DNA of 64,000 nt from Desulfotignum sp. (GTDB lineage: Bacteria; Desulfobacterota; Desulfobacteria; Desulfobacterales; Desulfobacteraceae): the NCBI GenBank assembly GCA_018399285.1, contig JAGYOW010000012.1, positions 17,200 to 81,199 on the forward strand, written 5' to 3'. A model generated the notes under the pieces. The model saw nothing but the letters and a program-made list of their open reading frames with translations, searched no databases and had not been told where the DNA came from. The translations under genes and the position numbers were made by a program. This document shows positions 1 through 9,842 of the stretch, one piece after another. Within the stretch, counting starts at the first letter, position 1; the number at the start of each line of letters is the position of its first letter.

Positions 1-646
1 CTGTATGCATGGATTCACGGTGCATGTACCCCGGCTCAAAGGACATGGTACCTCTCCGATGATCTGGCCTCGGGTCGGTTATGAACAATGGCAGAACCTG
101 GAAGAAGCTCTGTGGCTTTACGTCACTCATGCAGTAAACGGTTTATAGGCGTTTCTACGGGTGCGGGGCTGGCCCTGGAGCTGGCGCGCCCAGTACATTA
201 GTGGAGGCGGTTTTTGGCGCCGTGGCGCCACCCATGCAGCTCCAGGATATGGGTGCTCATTTTATACCGGCCATCAATGCCTGGAACACCATGATCCGCC
301 GCATCCGTTTCAACGCAATGGCCAGGGAATTATTGACAACCACCCGGAAAATCCCCATCAACACATCGAAACCCATTGCCGGTATCCATCAACTGGAACT
401 GCTCATGGAGCAGCTGGCTCCCAAACTGAAACAGATCACCCGTCCGGTCCTCGTGGTCCAGTCCAGAAAAGATCCGGTGGTCAATCCCAGAACCGGAAAA
501 ATTTGTTCCATTCAATAGATCACGGGTCAAGGAATCTTTGCATTCGTTTGATTATGAACGGCACGGAATTCTGATCGTAAAGGGTGAAGCGGTGTACAGC
601 CATTGAAAATTTTATCCGGCAATGGGTTCCAGAATGCGAAAAAAAA
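1..646 (+). pseudogene. alpha/beta hydrolase, frameshifted, 5' end outside window
   Basis: Pieces of one serine alpha/beta hydrolase (esterase/lipase or S33 aminopeptidase type) can be followed in three shifting frames. The pieces are GFTVHVPRLKGHGTSP near base 11, the nucleophile elbow GVSTGAGLALELAR near 148 (GxSxG, nucleophile Ser), AVAPPMQLQDMGAHFIPA near 210, PVLVVQSRKDPVVNP near 450 (acid region), and FDYERHGILI near 550 (catalytic His region). The last residues, NFIRQWVPEC, run to about 640. At least three indels separate these blocks, so no intact protein is encoded as written. Natural decay and sequencing undercalls both fit. Substrate unknown. Confidence 0.6.
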
Positions 647-683
647 GGGATGTTCCGGCCGAAATAAAAACACGGAACATCCC
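640..683 (-). terminator. intrinsic terminator of the fusA/ATPase operon
   Basis: On the minus strand an 11-bp perfect stem, GGGATGTTCCG/CGGAACATCCC, is followed by a run of eight T. It lies about 20 bp after the stop codon of the 704..1396 gene, so it ends that transcript. Confidence 0.8.
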
Positions 684-703
684 TGAGGAATATCAAAAAA
701 AGC

Positions 704-1396
704 TTATTCCACCAGCATCATGGTGGCCGGATCCAGAAGAAATGACTGGTCGGTTCGGTTGCCGTCCTTGAGCACGACCGCCTGAATCTTATTGTCCACC
801 GGTTGCAGAAACAGGGCCTTGTCAAACAGGTCTTTCCGGGTTTCCAGCTGGACCGGATATCCGTCTTTTGCCATGGCCTCGTCCCGGTGGGTCTTCATGG
901 CAAACCAGATGGATGTAGAAAATTCCTGATTCAATGCCTGCAGTTTTTTCAGAATGTCTGTGATGTCTTCATCAAAATTAAGGCCGTCAATGATCATCAT
1001 CGCCGGCATGGGCAGATCCGCTTTTTTAAAGCTTTTCAGGTAATCTTTGAGCTTTTCAGTGTCGAATGTCACATCATTGTAGCTGATGCCCACTTTGCTG
1101 AGGCTGATATCATCCCACAGTCGAACCGCTTTCTGGGGATCCACATACCCGATGCTGTCCACCAGGTTGGTGTATCCTTCGTTGTAGCGCAGGTTGATTT
1201 TTCCAATGGAATCATCCAGACTGACATGAACGATTTTCTGGTCTTTTAAAAGCTGGGTCAGTGCAATCTGGACCAGAAACCGGGTTTTTCCCACCCCGGC
1301 TCTGGAAAGCACTGCACCGAATTTGCTGTTGGTAATATTGTCTATGCCCATGATTTTTTCAATGGGGCTTCTGAGATTGAGATCTTGTTTTAACAT
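704..1396 (-). CDS. RecA/KaiC-like P-loop ATPase, hypothetical
   Basis: A 230-residue cytoplasmic protein with a RecA-like nucleotide-binding core. The Walker A region is SRAGVGKTRF near residue 30, and a Walker B strand MMIIDGLNFDED lies near residue 140. No signal peptide or membrane segment is visible. The ORF track runs back to 1588, but that extension overlaps fusA in another frame. I chose the ATG at 1396 because AGGAGAGG sits 5 bases upstream. The gene starts 25 bp after fusA and shares its terminator, so the two are very likely one transcript. A link to translation or ribosomes is only suggested by that neighbour. I do not recognise a named family. Confidence 0.75.
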   Translation of the reverse strand: MLKQDLNLRSPIEKIMGIDNITNSKFGAVLSRAGVGKTRFLVQIALTQLLKDQKIVHVSLDDSIGKINLRYNEGYTNLVDSIGYVDPQKAVRLWDDISLSKVGISYNDVTFDTEKLKDYLKSFKKADLPMPAMMIIDGLNFDEDITDILKKLQALNQEFSTSIWFAMKTHRDEAMAKDGYPVQLETRKDLFDKALFLQPVDNKIQAVVLKDGNRTDQSFLLDPATMMLVE

Positions 1397-1421
1397 ATTC
1401 CCTCTCCTTGATATGGCGGTC

Positions 1422-3500
1422 TTAGGCTTTTTTTTCTTCCTGTTTCTGTTTGATGATCTCTTCGGCGATGGATTGGGGAACCTGTTTATAGGAAGAAAAT
1501 TCCATGGTGAACTGGGCCTTTCCCTGGGTGGCGGACCTGAGAACCGTGGAAAAACCGAACATTTCCGACAAGGGAACCTGGCTTTCAATCACCGACATCA
1601 CGCCTTCTTCCTGGGATCCCTGGATGATTCCCCGGCGCTGGTTGATCAGCCCCATGCAGGACCCCTGGAATTCGTTGGGGGTCTCGATGACCACTTTCAT
1701 GATGGGCTCCTTGACCACGGGTTTGGCTTTCATATAGCCTTCCAGAAATGCGCCCCGGGCAGCGGCCTGAAATGCCATTTCCGATGAGTCCACCGCATGG
1801 AATGCACCATCGTCGATGGTCACCCGGACACCGGTTACGGGGAATTCCAGTTTGGGGCCTTTTGCCATGCACGCGGCAAACCCTTTTTCACAGGCCGGGA
1901 TATACTGGGTGGGAATCCGGCCCCCGGTGATCTTGTTGACAAATTCAAAATCTTCTTCACACGGTTCCATAAATCCGGCCACCCGACCGAACTGACCGGC
2001 ACCACCGGTCTGTTTTTTATGTGTGTAGTTGAACAAGGATTTCTGGGTGATGGTCTCCCGGTAAGCCACCCGGGGGGCGCCCGTGGTGACTTCTGCCTTG
2101 TATTCCCGTTTCATGCGCTCCACATACACTTCCAGATGCAGCTCACCCATGCCCTGAATAATGGTTTCACCGGTTTCATGGTCCACATATGTCTTGAAAG
2201 TCGGGTCTTCCTTGGTGAATCGGTTCAATGCCTTGGACATGTTGATCTGGGCTTTGTTGTCCTTGGGAACGATGGAAAGTGAAATGACCGGTTCCATCAC
2301 ATGCATGGCCAGCATGGAGTAATTGATCGTCGGAGAGACAAAAGTGTCTCCGGAGGCGCAGTCGATCCCGAACATGGCACCGATATGGCCGGCAGGGATC
2401 TCTTCCACGTCCTCCATCTGGGAGGCATGCATGCGGATCAGGCGACCGGCCTTAATTTTTTTGCCGTCCCGGGTGTTCACCAGGGTGTCTCCTTTGGAGA
2501 TACATCCCTGATAGACACGGATGTAGGTCAGCTGGCCGTACTGACCATCCTCAAGTTTGAAGGCCAGCGCCACCGTAGGTTTGTCAAAATTGCTTTCAAG
2601 AACCACGCTTTCTTCATTGTTGTCCAGGTCAATGGCTTCGTTATGAATATCCAGGGGAGAGGGCAGATAATCAAGCACAGCATCCAGCAGCGGCTGAATC
2701 GCTTTGTTCTTGTATGCGGAACCCAGGAATACGGGTGTGATCTGCCTGTCCATCACGCCGGTTCTCACAGCGTTCTTGATCAATTCTTCACTGATGTCCG
2801 ATTCTTCCAGAATGGCATCGGTCAGTTCTTCTGAAAACAAAGAAGCGGCATCGATCAATTCTTCTCTGGCTTCTTTTGCCGCTTCCAGCAGATCATCGGG
2901 AATGTCTTTGACTGCCACGCGTTCACCATGCTCGCCTTCAAAATAGTAAGCTTTCATGGCCACCAGATCCACCACGCCTTCATGTTTGTCCTCCAGTCCG
3001 ATGGGCAGCTGCATCAACACGGAATTGTGTCCCAGTTTGGTTTTCAGCTGTTTGGCCACTTTGGCCGGATTGGCACCGGACCGGTCACATTTGTTGACAA
3101 AGGCGATACACGGCACTTCATAGCGTTTCATCTGCTGATCCACTGTGATGGACTGGGACTGAACACCGGCAACCGAACACAAAATGAGCACCACTCCGTC
3201 CAGTACCCGCAGGGATCGTTCCACCTCCACGGTGAAATCCACATGGCCCGGTGTATCAATGAGGTTGATATTGTGTTTTTTCCATTCACAATACGTGGCA
3301 GCCGAGGCAATGGTGATACCCCGTTCTCTTTCCAGTTCCATGGAGTCCATGACCGCACCGACCCCGTCTTTTCCCCGGACTTCATTGATTTTGTGAATTC
3401 GGGCCGTATAAAATAAAATCCGTTCCGAAAGGGTGGTTTTGCCGGAGTCGATATGGGCACTGATGCCGATATTTCTCACCCGTTTTAAATCTCTGATCAT
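1422..3500 (-). CDS. fusA: elongation factor G, spd/mitochondrial EF-G1 subtype
   Basis: A 692-residue translational GTPase driving tRNA-mRNA translocation on the ribosome, intact from ATG to stop and of normal EF-G length. G1 is [19 protein letters not shown]3 is DTPGHVDF, G4 is NKCD. Domains II to V follow, with [10 protein letters not shown] and [12 protein letters not shown] in domains III/IV. The Ser in HIDSGKTT, the [10 protein letters not shown] loop and the [17 protein letters not shown] stretch resemble mitochondrial EF-G1 and the spdEFG1 class of spirochaetes, planctomycetes and deltaproteobacteria rather than the usual HIDAGKTT form. In organisms with two EF-Gs this class does the elongation job. 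Transcribed with the downstream ATPase. Confidence 0.93.
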   Translation of the reverse strand: MIRDLKRVRNIGISAHIDSGKTTLSERILFYTARIHKINEVRGKDGVGAVMDSMELERERGITIASAATYCEWKKHNINLIDTPGHVDFTVEVERSLRVLDGVVLILCSVAGVQSQSITVDQQMKRYEVPCIAFVNKCDRSGANPAKVAKQLKTKLGHNSVLMQLPIGLEDKHEGVVDLVAMKAYYFEGEHGERVAVKDIPDDLLEAAKEAREELIDAASLFSEELTDAILEESDISEELIKNAVRTGVMDRQITPVFLGSAYKNKAIQPLLDAVLDYLPSPLDIHNEAIDLDNNEESVVLESNFDKPTVALAFKLEDGQYGQLTYIRVYQGCISKGDTLVNTRDGKKIKAGRLIRMHASQMEDVEEIPAGHIGAMFGIDCASGDTFVSPTINYSMLAMHVMEPVISLSIVPKDNKAQINMSKALNRFTKEDPTFKTYVDHETGETIIQGMGELHLEVYVERMKREYKAEVTTGAPRVAYRETITQKSLFNYTHKKQTGGAGQFGRVAGFMEPCEEDFEFVNKITGGRIPTQYIPACEKGFAACMAKGPKLEFPVTGVRVTIDDGAFHAVDSSEMAFQAAARGAFLEGYMKAKPVVKEPIMKVVIETPNEFQGSCMGLINQRRGIIQGSQEEGVMSVIESQVPLSEMFGFSTVLRSATQGKAQFTMEFSSYKQVPQSIAEEIIKQKQEEKKA

Positions 3501-3982
3501 TTTACATCATCCTTCATGAATAAAATTTGCCCAAAAAGCGGCATATCATTGGTTCAAAAAAAACGCAACGGTCTGCCAACAGGGGCGGTCCATTTTTATG
3601 GGTCCAGCTAATTTATGCTGCGATGGTATAATAATTGAATTATCAGGTTAAATTCAGTATATGAAAAAAGAGTTCTATATACAATATTCAAGATTTTGTC
3701 AATGGATCTTTAAAATAAAAAGTCAAAGAATTCGGTCAAATAACCTGTTCAATGATTTTTTTTAAATCTGTAAGCCATTATTAATAACTTTTTTAAACCG
3801 ATATGATCATAAAGTACCATTTTGAATGAATCAAACCATTGTGTATCCAAAAAATCATATGAGAACAAAGTTTTATTAAACTCATAAAATAAGTTATTTA
3901 CAAAGATGGTTGGGTGTTTATTATTTTAATTATAGTATGAACCTGCATGACTTCAATAACCCCTGTTTTAAGGAGATGACCC
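3501..3982. other. AT-rich divergent intergenic region
   Basis: This 480-bp gap separates fusA (minus) from the DsrC-like gene (plus). It is much more AT-rich than its neighbours and holds no convincing ORF. A good minus-strand promoter for fusA is listed separately. A weak plus-strand candidate, TATAGT near 3932, may serve the DsrC-like gene. Nothing else was recognised. Confidence 0.5.
3674..3702 (-). promoter_or_regulatory. sigma70-type promoter of fusA
   Basis: On the minus strand TTGACA (3697-3702) is followed after 17 bp by TATAGA (3674-3679). The -35 box is perfect and the spacing optimal. It lies about 175 bp upstream of the fusA start, leaving a long 5' leader. Confidence 0.6.
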
Positions 3983-4321
3983 ATGACAAATATCCATGAT
4001 TTGGAACTTCACCTGGATGAGGAAGGATATCTCAAGGATTTTAGATCCTGGACTGAAGAGATTGCCTGTGCTCTGGCGGAAAAGGAAGGCATCAAAGATG
4101 AATGCCCTTTGAGCACCGAACGTATGGAAATTATCAAATTTATGCGCAACTACTATGAGAAGTTTGAGGCATTTCCAATTCTCCGGGCCGTGTGTAAAAA
4201 TGTGGGGCAGACAAAAGGCTGCAACTATGAACAGTTTCCCGATCCGGTAAAGGCCTGGAAGATTGCCGGGCTTCCCAAACCTACACCTGAGGTGTTTGCC
4301 AAGATCCGGACCACGGATTAA
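3983..4321 (+). CDS. DsrC/TusE-family protein lacking both redox cysteines
   Basis: A 112-residue member of the DsrC/TusE/DsvC superfamily. The helical core FRSWTEEIACALAEKEGI and IIKFMRNYYEKFEAFPILRAV, and the C-terminal KIAGLPKP block, are clear. Canonical DsrC carries a cysteine just before KIAGLPKP and another in the final GCV tail, which form the trisulfide with sulfite-reductase sulfur. Here the first position is Trp (AWKIAGLPKP) and the tail is replaced by TPEVFAKIRTTD. Family knowledge says homologues without these cysteines do not carry sulfur and have been proposed to act as regulators. RBS AAGGAG lies 8 bases before the ATG. Monocistronic as far as can be seen. Confidence 0.85.
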   Translation: MTNIHDLELHLDEEGYLKDFRSWTEEIACALAEKEGIKDECPLSTERMEIIKFMRNYYEKFEAFPILRAVCKNVGQTKGCNYEQFPDPVKAWKIAGLPKPTPEVFAKIRTTD

Positions 4322-4609
4322 ATTCAGTTCCCACCATGGTAACCGGTAAAAGGGAAAAAGAATACTTAATCAACGGACACCGCCAAAGTCCAACGGATTT
4401 TGTCCGCCAAAGGAAACTTCGTTTTCAACCTGCCTGCTGTAGATGGTACCACAGTCCAGTTACCCCGGGTTGAGGCCATCGCAGATCATTTTGGTGCATG
4501 GCACCCCCGACAGGGGGTGAATGTCCCATGTCGCTTGTTTTACAAATGTTTGACCCAGTCAACAAAATGACAATTGATGTTTTTATTGAGCCTAAAAGCG
4601 CTGGAGAAC
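4322..4609. other. intergenic stretch with unassigned decayed coding trace
   Basis: An open plus-strand stretch around 4389-4560 reads RILSAKGNFVFNLPAVDGTT and continues VEAIADHFGAWHP. It looks protein-like but lacks a start and is not a family I recognise. The rest shows nothing. Confidence 0.3.
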
Positions 4610-4815
4610 GCGAATTGACCGCTTTCCATTTCTTGAAATTGATGCCGATATCCATTGTGCTGGCTTCCCAGCTGCCCTAAGCTGTGGGACTGGCGTATGC
4701 CTCCCGGTACAATTGAGAAAAAGACACGGTGGTTCTGGCCATGTTCGGGGACGGAGCGACCTCGGAAGGGGTTTTTCATTCCCGGTTTGACTCCGGCAAC
4801 CCTGGCTGATGAACA
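4610..4815 (+). pseudogene. relic of pyruvate/2-oxoacid dehydrogenase E1 alpha subunit
   Basis: In one frame the segment reads VGLAYASRYN, stop, EKDTVVLAMFGDGATSEGVFH. This is the thiamine-diphosphate/Mg binding block of E1 alpha subunits (GDGATSEGxFH), normally in the middle of a protein of about 330 residues. The N-terminal and C-terminal parts are absent and the frame contains a stop. It is therefore a short remnant rather than a frameshifted whole gene, left between the DsrC-like gene and the formate dehydrogenase operon. Confidence 0.6.
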
Positions 4816-4929
4816 GTTGAATCCCTGTGGTGTAACTTTTCTGTAACCTGTCAGTGATATGGATTCTTCAGTTTATGGCCAAGCAGTAAAATTAAGTGAA
4901 TAATTTAATCGTCAGGGAGGTAAATTTTT

Positions 4930-7900
4930 ATGAAACTCAACCGAAGAGACTTTATGAAAATTTCCGGGGTCACCGCTGCCGGCATTGCTGTCAGCGGTCT
5001 GGGCTTTGACCTGAAACCGGTCAAAGCCCACGCCAGTCTTTTGAAGACCCAGTATGCCAAAGAAACCACAACGATCTGCTGTTATTGTGCGGTGGGATGC
5101 GGTGCCATCGTTCACACCAGCCGGCGCGGGGACGGCCGGGTCATCAACATCGAGGGGGATCCGGATCATGTGATCAACCAGGGATCGCTGTGTTCCAAAG
5201 GATCATCCCTCAAACAGCTGGTGGAAAATGACCGGCGCCTGACCGATCCCATGTACCGGGCCCCTTTTTCAGATAAATGGGAGAAGGTTTCCTGGGAATG
5301 GGCATTGTCCACCATCGCCCAGCGGGTGAAAAAGACCCGGGACAACAGTTTTGAAAAAATCAATGCCGCCAAACAGGTGGTCAACCGCACCACTCAGATC
5401 GCTTCGATCGGGTCTGCTGCCATGGACAACGAAGAATGCTGGATCTATCAGGCCCTGATGCGGTCTTTGGGGCTGGTTTACATCGAACATCAGGCCAGGA
5501 TCTGACACAGCGCAACTGTAGCGGCTCTGGCAGAGTCGTTTGGACGTGGCGCCATGACCAATCACTGGATCGATCTGAAAAATTCAGACTGTATTCTCAT
5601 CATGGGAAGCAATGCGGCGGAAAACCATCCCATTTCCTTTAAATATGTCACCCAGGCCATGGAAAACGGGGCCACGTTGATTAATGTGGATCCCCGGTTC
5701 ACCCGCACCTCCGCCAGGGCGGACATCTACACAGCCTTGAGGTCCGGAACCGATATCGCGTTTTTAGGCGGCATGATCAAGTATATTCTGGACAACAATC
5801 TGTACAATCACGAATATACAGCTGAATACACCAATGCCGGCTTTATTGTGGGAAAAGCCTTTGGGTTCAATGATGGTCTTTTTTCGGGTTACAAGAAAAA
5901 TGAAGAGGGACCTTCCATGGGCAGCTATGACAAGTCCACCTGGGCGTTTGAAATGGATGCAGATGGGGTGCCCAAAATCGATCGCACGTTGAAACACGAC
6001 AGATGTGTGTTTCAGTTGATGAAAAAACATTATGAGCGGTATGATCTGGAGACGGTGTCCAGGATCACCGGGACCTCAAAACAGGATCTGCTCACGGTTT
6101 ATAAAACCTACAGTGCCACCGGGAAAAAAGGTCAGGCCGGTACCATCATGTATGCCATGGGCTGGACCCAGCATACCGTGGGCACCCAGATGATCCGTAC
6201 CATGGCCATGATCCAGCTGATGCTCGGAAACATGGGTGTTGCCGGAGGCGGTGTGAACGCGCTCCGTGGAGAGTCCAATGTTCAGGGATCCACGGATCAT
6301 TGCCTGCTGTGGCATATCTGGCCCGGATATCTGAAGATTCCCCAGTCATCCAATGACAGCCTGGACGCTTACAACAAGGCATATACGCCGGTGAGTAAGG
6401 ATCCTTTGAGCGCCAACTGGTGGCAGAATTATCCCAGGTATTCGGTGAGCCTGCTCAAGGCGTTTTTCGGCGAGGCCGCCACCAGAGACAATCAGTTCGG
6501 GTACAACTGGCTGCCCAAAGTGGATGACGGAAAAGTCTATTCCTGGTTTGACCTGTTTGACGCCATGTACAAAGGAAATATCAAAGGATTTTTTGCCTGG
6601 GGTCAGAACCCGGCCTGTTCCGGATCCAATGCGTCCAAAATCAGGGAAGCTTTGGGCAAACTGGACTGGATGGTCAATACCAATATCTTTGACAATGAGA
6701 CCGGTTCCTTCTGGAAAGGACCGGGCATGGATCCCTCCAAGATCGGCACGGAGGTGTTCATGCTGCCGGCAGCGGTTTCCGTGGAAAAAGAAGGAAGTAT
6801 CACCAATTCCGGCCGGTGGATGCAATGGCGGTATCAGGGTCCCAGGCCCCTTGGCAATTCAATGCCGGACGGTGATATCATCATGCGGCTGGGCCATAAA
6901 ATCAAGGAGCTGTATCAATCTTCCGGTGAGTTTGCCGATCCCATCATCAACCTGAAATGGGATTATGAAACCCATGGGGAATTTGATGCCCACAAAGCAG
7001 CCAAAGCCATCAACGGGACCTTTACTCAAGATACCACCATCAAGGACAAGGTCTACAAAAAAGGGGCCCTGGTGCCCAGTTTCGCCTTGCTGCAGGCAGA
7101 CGGTTCCACGGCTTCCGGCAACTGGCTCTACTGCAACTCTTATACGGAAAAAGGCAATATGGCAGCCCGCAGAAGCGACAAGGACGCGCCCAACAACATC
7201 GGGCTGTATCCTGAGTTTGCCTGGTGCTGGCCGGTGAACCGGCGGATCATCTACAACCGGGCTTCCGTTGATCTCAAAGGGCAGCCCTGGGATGAAAAGG
7301 ACTGGGTGATCCGGTACCAAGGACAGGTGGACGACGGTAAATATGTCTCCGGCAAATGGGTGGGTGATGTGCCCGACGGCGGGTGGTCTCCCATGCAGAA
7401 TCCGGACGGCACCCGACGGACGGATACGAAACATCCGTTTATCATGCGCAAACACGGTCATGGGCAGATCTTTGGCCCGGGCCGGGCTGACGGGCCGTTC
7501 CCCGAGCATTACGAACCCCTGGAATGTCCGGTGGAAAAAAATTATCTGTCTTCGGTCATGGTCAACCCCACCGCCGTAGTTTACAGCACCAAAGCAGATG
7601 CCCATGCCACCTACGATCCCCGGTTTCCGTTCGTGGGCACCACCTACCGGGTGAGCGAACACTGGCAGACCGGTTTGATGACCCGTCCCCAGGAGTGGCT
7701 GATGGAACTGCAACCCAGCATGTTTGTTGAAATGTCCGAAGAACTGGCCAAGCTCAGGGGAATCCGGAATGGCGAGCGGGTCAAGGTGGCCAGCATCCGG
7801 GGGGCGCTTGAAGCCACGGCAATCGTCACCAAACGGTTCAAACCGTTTAAAATCGGGCCAGACACGGTTCACGAAATCGGAATTCCCTGGCATTTTGGCT

Positions 7901-8019
7901 GGCGATGGCCGGAAACCGGCACAGAGGAAACCGCCAATCTTCTGACACCTCCGGCAGGGGACCCCAATACCCGGATTCCTGAAACCAAGGCCTTTATGGT
8001 CAATGTGACAAAGCTTTAA
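4930..8019 (+). CDS. fdhA: formate dehydrogenase, catalytic subunit (selenoprotein, Tat-exported)
   Basis: A molybdenum/tungsten bis-MGD enzyme that oxidises formate to CO2, 1029 residues when the in-frame TGA at 5503 (codon 192) is read as selenocysteine. The ORF track splits it at that codon, but 4930-5505 and 5554-8019 share one frame, and the context EHQARI-Sec-HSATVAALAESFGRGAM is the typical formate dehydrogenase active site. The N-terminus NRRDFMKISGVTAAGIAVSG is a Tat signal, so the enzyme is periplasmic. Cysteines in CCYCAVGC and SLCSKG bind a 4Fe-4S cluster. The C-terminal molybdopterin-dinucleotide domain includes WQTGLMTRPQEWLMELQP. The start is set by AGGGAGG upstream. fdhB follows after 15 bp. 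With no membrane gamma subunit here, electrons probably go to periplasmic cytochrome c, as in Desulfovibrio FdhAB. Confidence 0.95.
5503..5542 (+). promoter_or_regulatory. bacterial SECIS element
   Basis: Directly after the Sec UGA (5503-5505) the mRNA can form an 8-bp stem, GCGGCUCU (5521-5528) with AGAGUCGU (5532-5539), G-U pairs included, capped by a GGC loop. The loop begins 23 nt after the UGA. In bacterial formate dehydrogenase mRNAs a short hairpin at about this distance, with G-rich apical bases, binds SelB. CAA/UUG just outside can extend the stem. Confidence 0.75.
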
Positions 8020-8034
8020 GGAGGTGATCTGATC

Positions 8035-8757
8035 ATGACGAAAGCAATACTTATCGATACCACTTTGTGTACGGCCTGCCGGGCCTGCCAGGTCGCCTGT
8101 AAACAATGGCACGACCTGCCTGCTGAACAAACGACCAATGTGGGCAGTTTCCAGAATCCTCAGGATTTGAGCGACCGCACATACAAGCTGGTCCGCATGA
8201 CGGAAACCGTCATTGAAAACCGGCTGAAATGGCTGTTTTTTCCGGATCAGTGCCGCCATTGCCTGGATGCTCCCTGTTTGAGTATGGCAGTGGATGAAAG
8301 TGCCATTTACCGGGATGACCTGACAGGCGCCATCCTGTATACCCGCAACACCCGACATCTGGATCCGGAAGAAATTAATGTCTCCTGCCCCTATGATATT
8401 CCCCGGGCCGGCAACGACGGTATCATTGCCAAGTGCGATTTCTGCAATGACCGGATTCACAACGGATTGAAGCCTGCCTGTGTGACGGCCTGTCCCACCG
8501 GTGCCATGCAGTTCGGCGATCGGGAGGATATTCTGTCCATGGCGGATGACCGCTTGAAACGGGTCAGAAAAAAATTTCCAGGTGCCAGTCTGCTGAATCC
8601 GGATGAGGTCAGTGTGATTTATCTGGTGGCATTTGATCCGTCAGTATATTCAGATTATGCTGTGGCACAGGCACATCAGGGCCGGGGTGGTATCAGCCGC
8701 TCGGTGGCCCTGCGTAAGATGATAGGACCCCTTGCACGGATGATGCACATCGGATGA
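8035..8757 (+). CDS. fdhB: formate dehydrogenase, iron-sulfur subunit
   Basis: A 240-residue ferredoxin-like electron-transfer subunit. Cysteine groups in order are CTACRACQVAC near residue 12, CRHCLDAPC near 80, SCPYD near 120, KCDFC near 140 and CVTACPTGA near 155. These would ligate up to four 4Fe-4S clusters that wire the active site of FdhA to an external acceptor. It has no signal peptide, consistent with co-export as a complex on the Tat signal of FdhA. There is no C-terminal membrane helix of the FdnH type, so the complex should be soluble in the periplasm. RBS GGAGGTG precedes the start. Same operon as fdhA and fdhE. Confidence 0.92.
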   Translation: MTKAILIDTTLCTACRACQVACKQWHDLPAEQTTNVGSFQNPQDLSDRTYKLVRMTETVIENRLKWLFFPDQCRHCLDAPCLSMAVDESAIYRDDLTGAILYTRNTRHLDPEEINVSCPYDIPRAGNDGIIAKCDFCNDRIHNGLKPACVTACPTGAMQFGDREDILSMADDRLKRVRKKFPGASLLNPDEVSVIYLVAFDPSVYSDYAVAQAHQGRGGISRSVALRKMIGPLARMMHIG

Positions 8758-8793
8758 TTTTGCCAGCGCATATTTGATCATCAAACTGACTTG

Positions 8794-8821
8794 CTGCCCG
8801 GAAGTTCATATTTCCGGGCAG
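8794..8821 (+). other. intercistronic hairpin between fdhB and fdhE
   Basis: A perfect 10-bp stem, CTGCCCGGAA/TTCCGGGCAG, with an 8-nt loop and no following T run. It sits in the 86-bp gap before fdhE. It is more likely an mRNA-stability or attenuation hairpin, lowering fdhE relative to fdhAB, than a full terminator. Confidence 0.6.
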
Positions 8822-8843
8822 CGTTATCCGTAAAGGAAAAAAA

Positions 8844-9725
8844 ATGGCATCAGATACCCCTATGGAAAAAAGCAAGAATCAAATACTGAAAAAAAGGCCG
8901 GCATATACGGATATTTTGAATTTTTATGTCCAGGTCTTTCAGGCCCAGGAGGAAAACCGACAACAGATTCTCATGGATCCCATATCCATTGATCCATCCC
9001 TGGTGGAAAAAAAATTCCGTCACGATATGCCTTTAATCGATCCCAAAGAATTTATGATTGACCAGAACGCGGCGGTTCAATTGATGGCCATCCTGTGTGA
9101 CATCGCTCAAAATCAGCACAATGCATTGTCCCAGGCAGCGGTTTCTTTGCAGGCGGCCATGACGGATTCAAGGATCGATCCTGGACAGGTTTTTGATGCA
9201 TTGCTCAACAGCGATGGTGAGATGCTTTCCTCTTTTTCAGAAACCATCGGCATCAGTTCCGAGCATCTGATCATGTTCACGTATCTGAGTATGGCGCCTT
9301 GTGTTGAAATCTGTGCAAAACAGTTGAGCGGTTATCTGAAAAACCGGTCCCATGGAAAAGAGTATTGTCCTGTATGCGGCAATTTCCCGGATCTGTTTTT
9401 TCTGGATGACAAGGGTAAACGGCATCTGAAATGCAGTTTTTGCAGTCACTGCTGGGAAGTGACCCGTATGGGATGCCTGTTCTGTGACAGTAAAGATCCG
9501 GAGTTGCACCCGTATTTTTTCAGTTCTGAAGAAAAGGAATACCGGGTAAATGTGTGTAACGGGTCCCGGAAATATATCAAGGGTGTGGATATCCGCCATC
9601 TGGACCGCACGTTTTTTTCAAAAATAGAACTGGCTGCCACCCTGCATCTGGATATCAAAGCAAAGGAAGCTGGTTACACCAGCCTGTCAGATGGCATTCC
9701 GATCAAGGAGGCGCGCCTGTCATGA
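8844..9725 (+). CDS. fdhE: formate dehydrogenase accessory protein FdhE
   Basis: A 293-residue cytoplasmic FdhE-family protein needed for formate dehydrogenase maturation. FdhE family members are rubredoxin-like and bind metal through CxxC pairs. Here these are YCPVCG near residue 173, CSFCSHC near 197 and CLFC near 213, with the family ending around YIKGVDIR. The N-terminal half is helical and without recognised motifs. The start has AAAGGA 7 bases upstream. It is the third gene of the fdhABE cluster, separated from fdhB by a hairpin. The reading frame is intact and its last four bases (ATGA) overlap a possible next start. Confidence 0.9.
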   Translation: MASDTPMEKSKNQILKKRPAYTDILNFYVQVFQAQEENRQQILMDPISIDPSLVEKKFRHDMPLIDPKEFMIDQNAAVQLMAILCDIAQNQHNALSQAAVSLQAAMTDSRIDPGQVFDALLNSDGEMLSSFSETIGISSEHLIMFTYLSMAPCVEICAKQLSGYLKNRSHGKEYCPVCGNFPDLFFLDDKGKRHLKCSFCSHCWEVTRMGCLFCDSKDPELHPYFFSSEEKEYRVNVCNGSRKYIKGVDIRHLDRTFFSKIELAATLHLDIKAKEAGYTSLSDGIPIKEARLS

Positions 9726-9796
9726 AACATCCTGTTCTATGTCTGGCAGTGATTTTGACAAGGGATTTATGCCTTACGTCTGAGTCATGCCAATGA
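9722..9796 (+). CDS. 24-codon ORF overlapping the fdhE stop, possible truncated gene
   Basis: An ATG overlaps the fdhE stop as ATGA and opens a short frame, MKHPVLCLAVILT and 11 more codons. The hydrophobic beginning would fit the first strand of a MobA-like nucleotidyltransferase, which would suit a molybdenum operon, but too little is left to tell. Either a gene remnant or chance. Confidence 0.25.
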   Translation: MKHPVLCLAVILTRDLCLTSESCQ

Positions 9797-9807
9797 CAGT
9801 ATTTTCA

Positions 9808-9841
9808 GGGCATAAACAGGGCAATACTCATTTTTATGCCC
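9808..9841. terminator. hairpin between convergent fdhE and STAND regulator genes
   Basis: Arms GGGCATAAA and TTTATGCCC enclose a 16-nt loop, exactly between convergent genes. It lacks a long T tract on either strand, so terminator function in both directions is inferred from position. Confidence 0.5.
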
Positions 9842-9842
9842 G

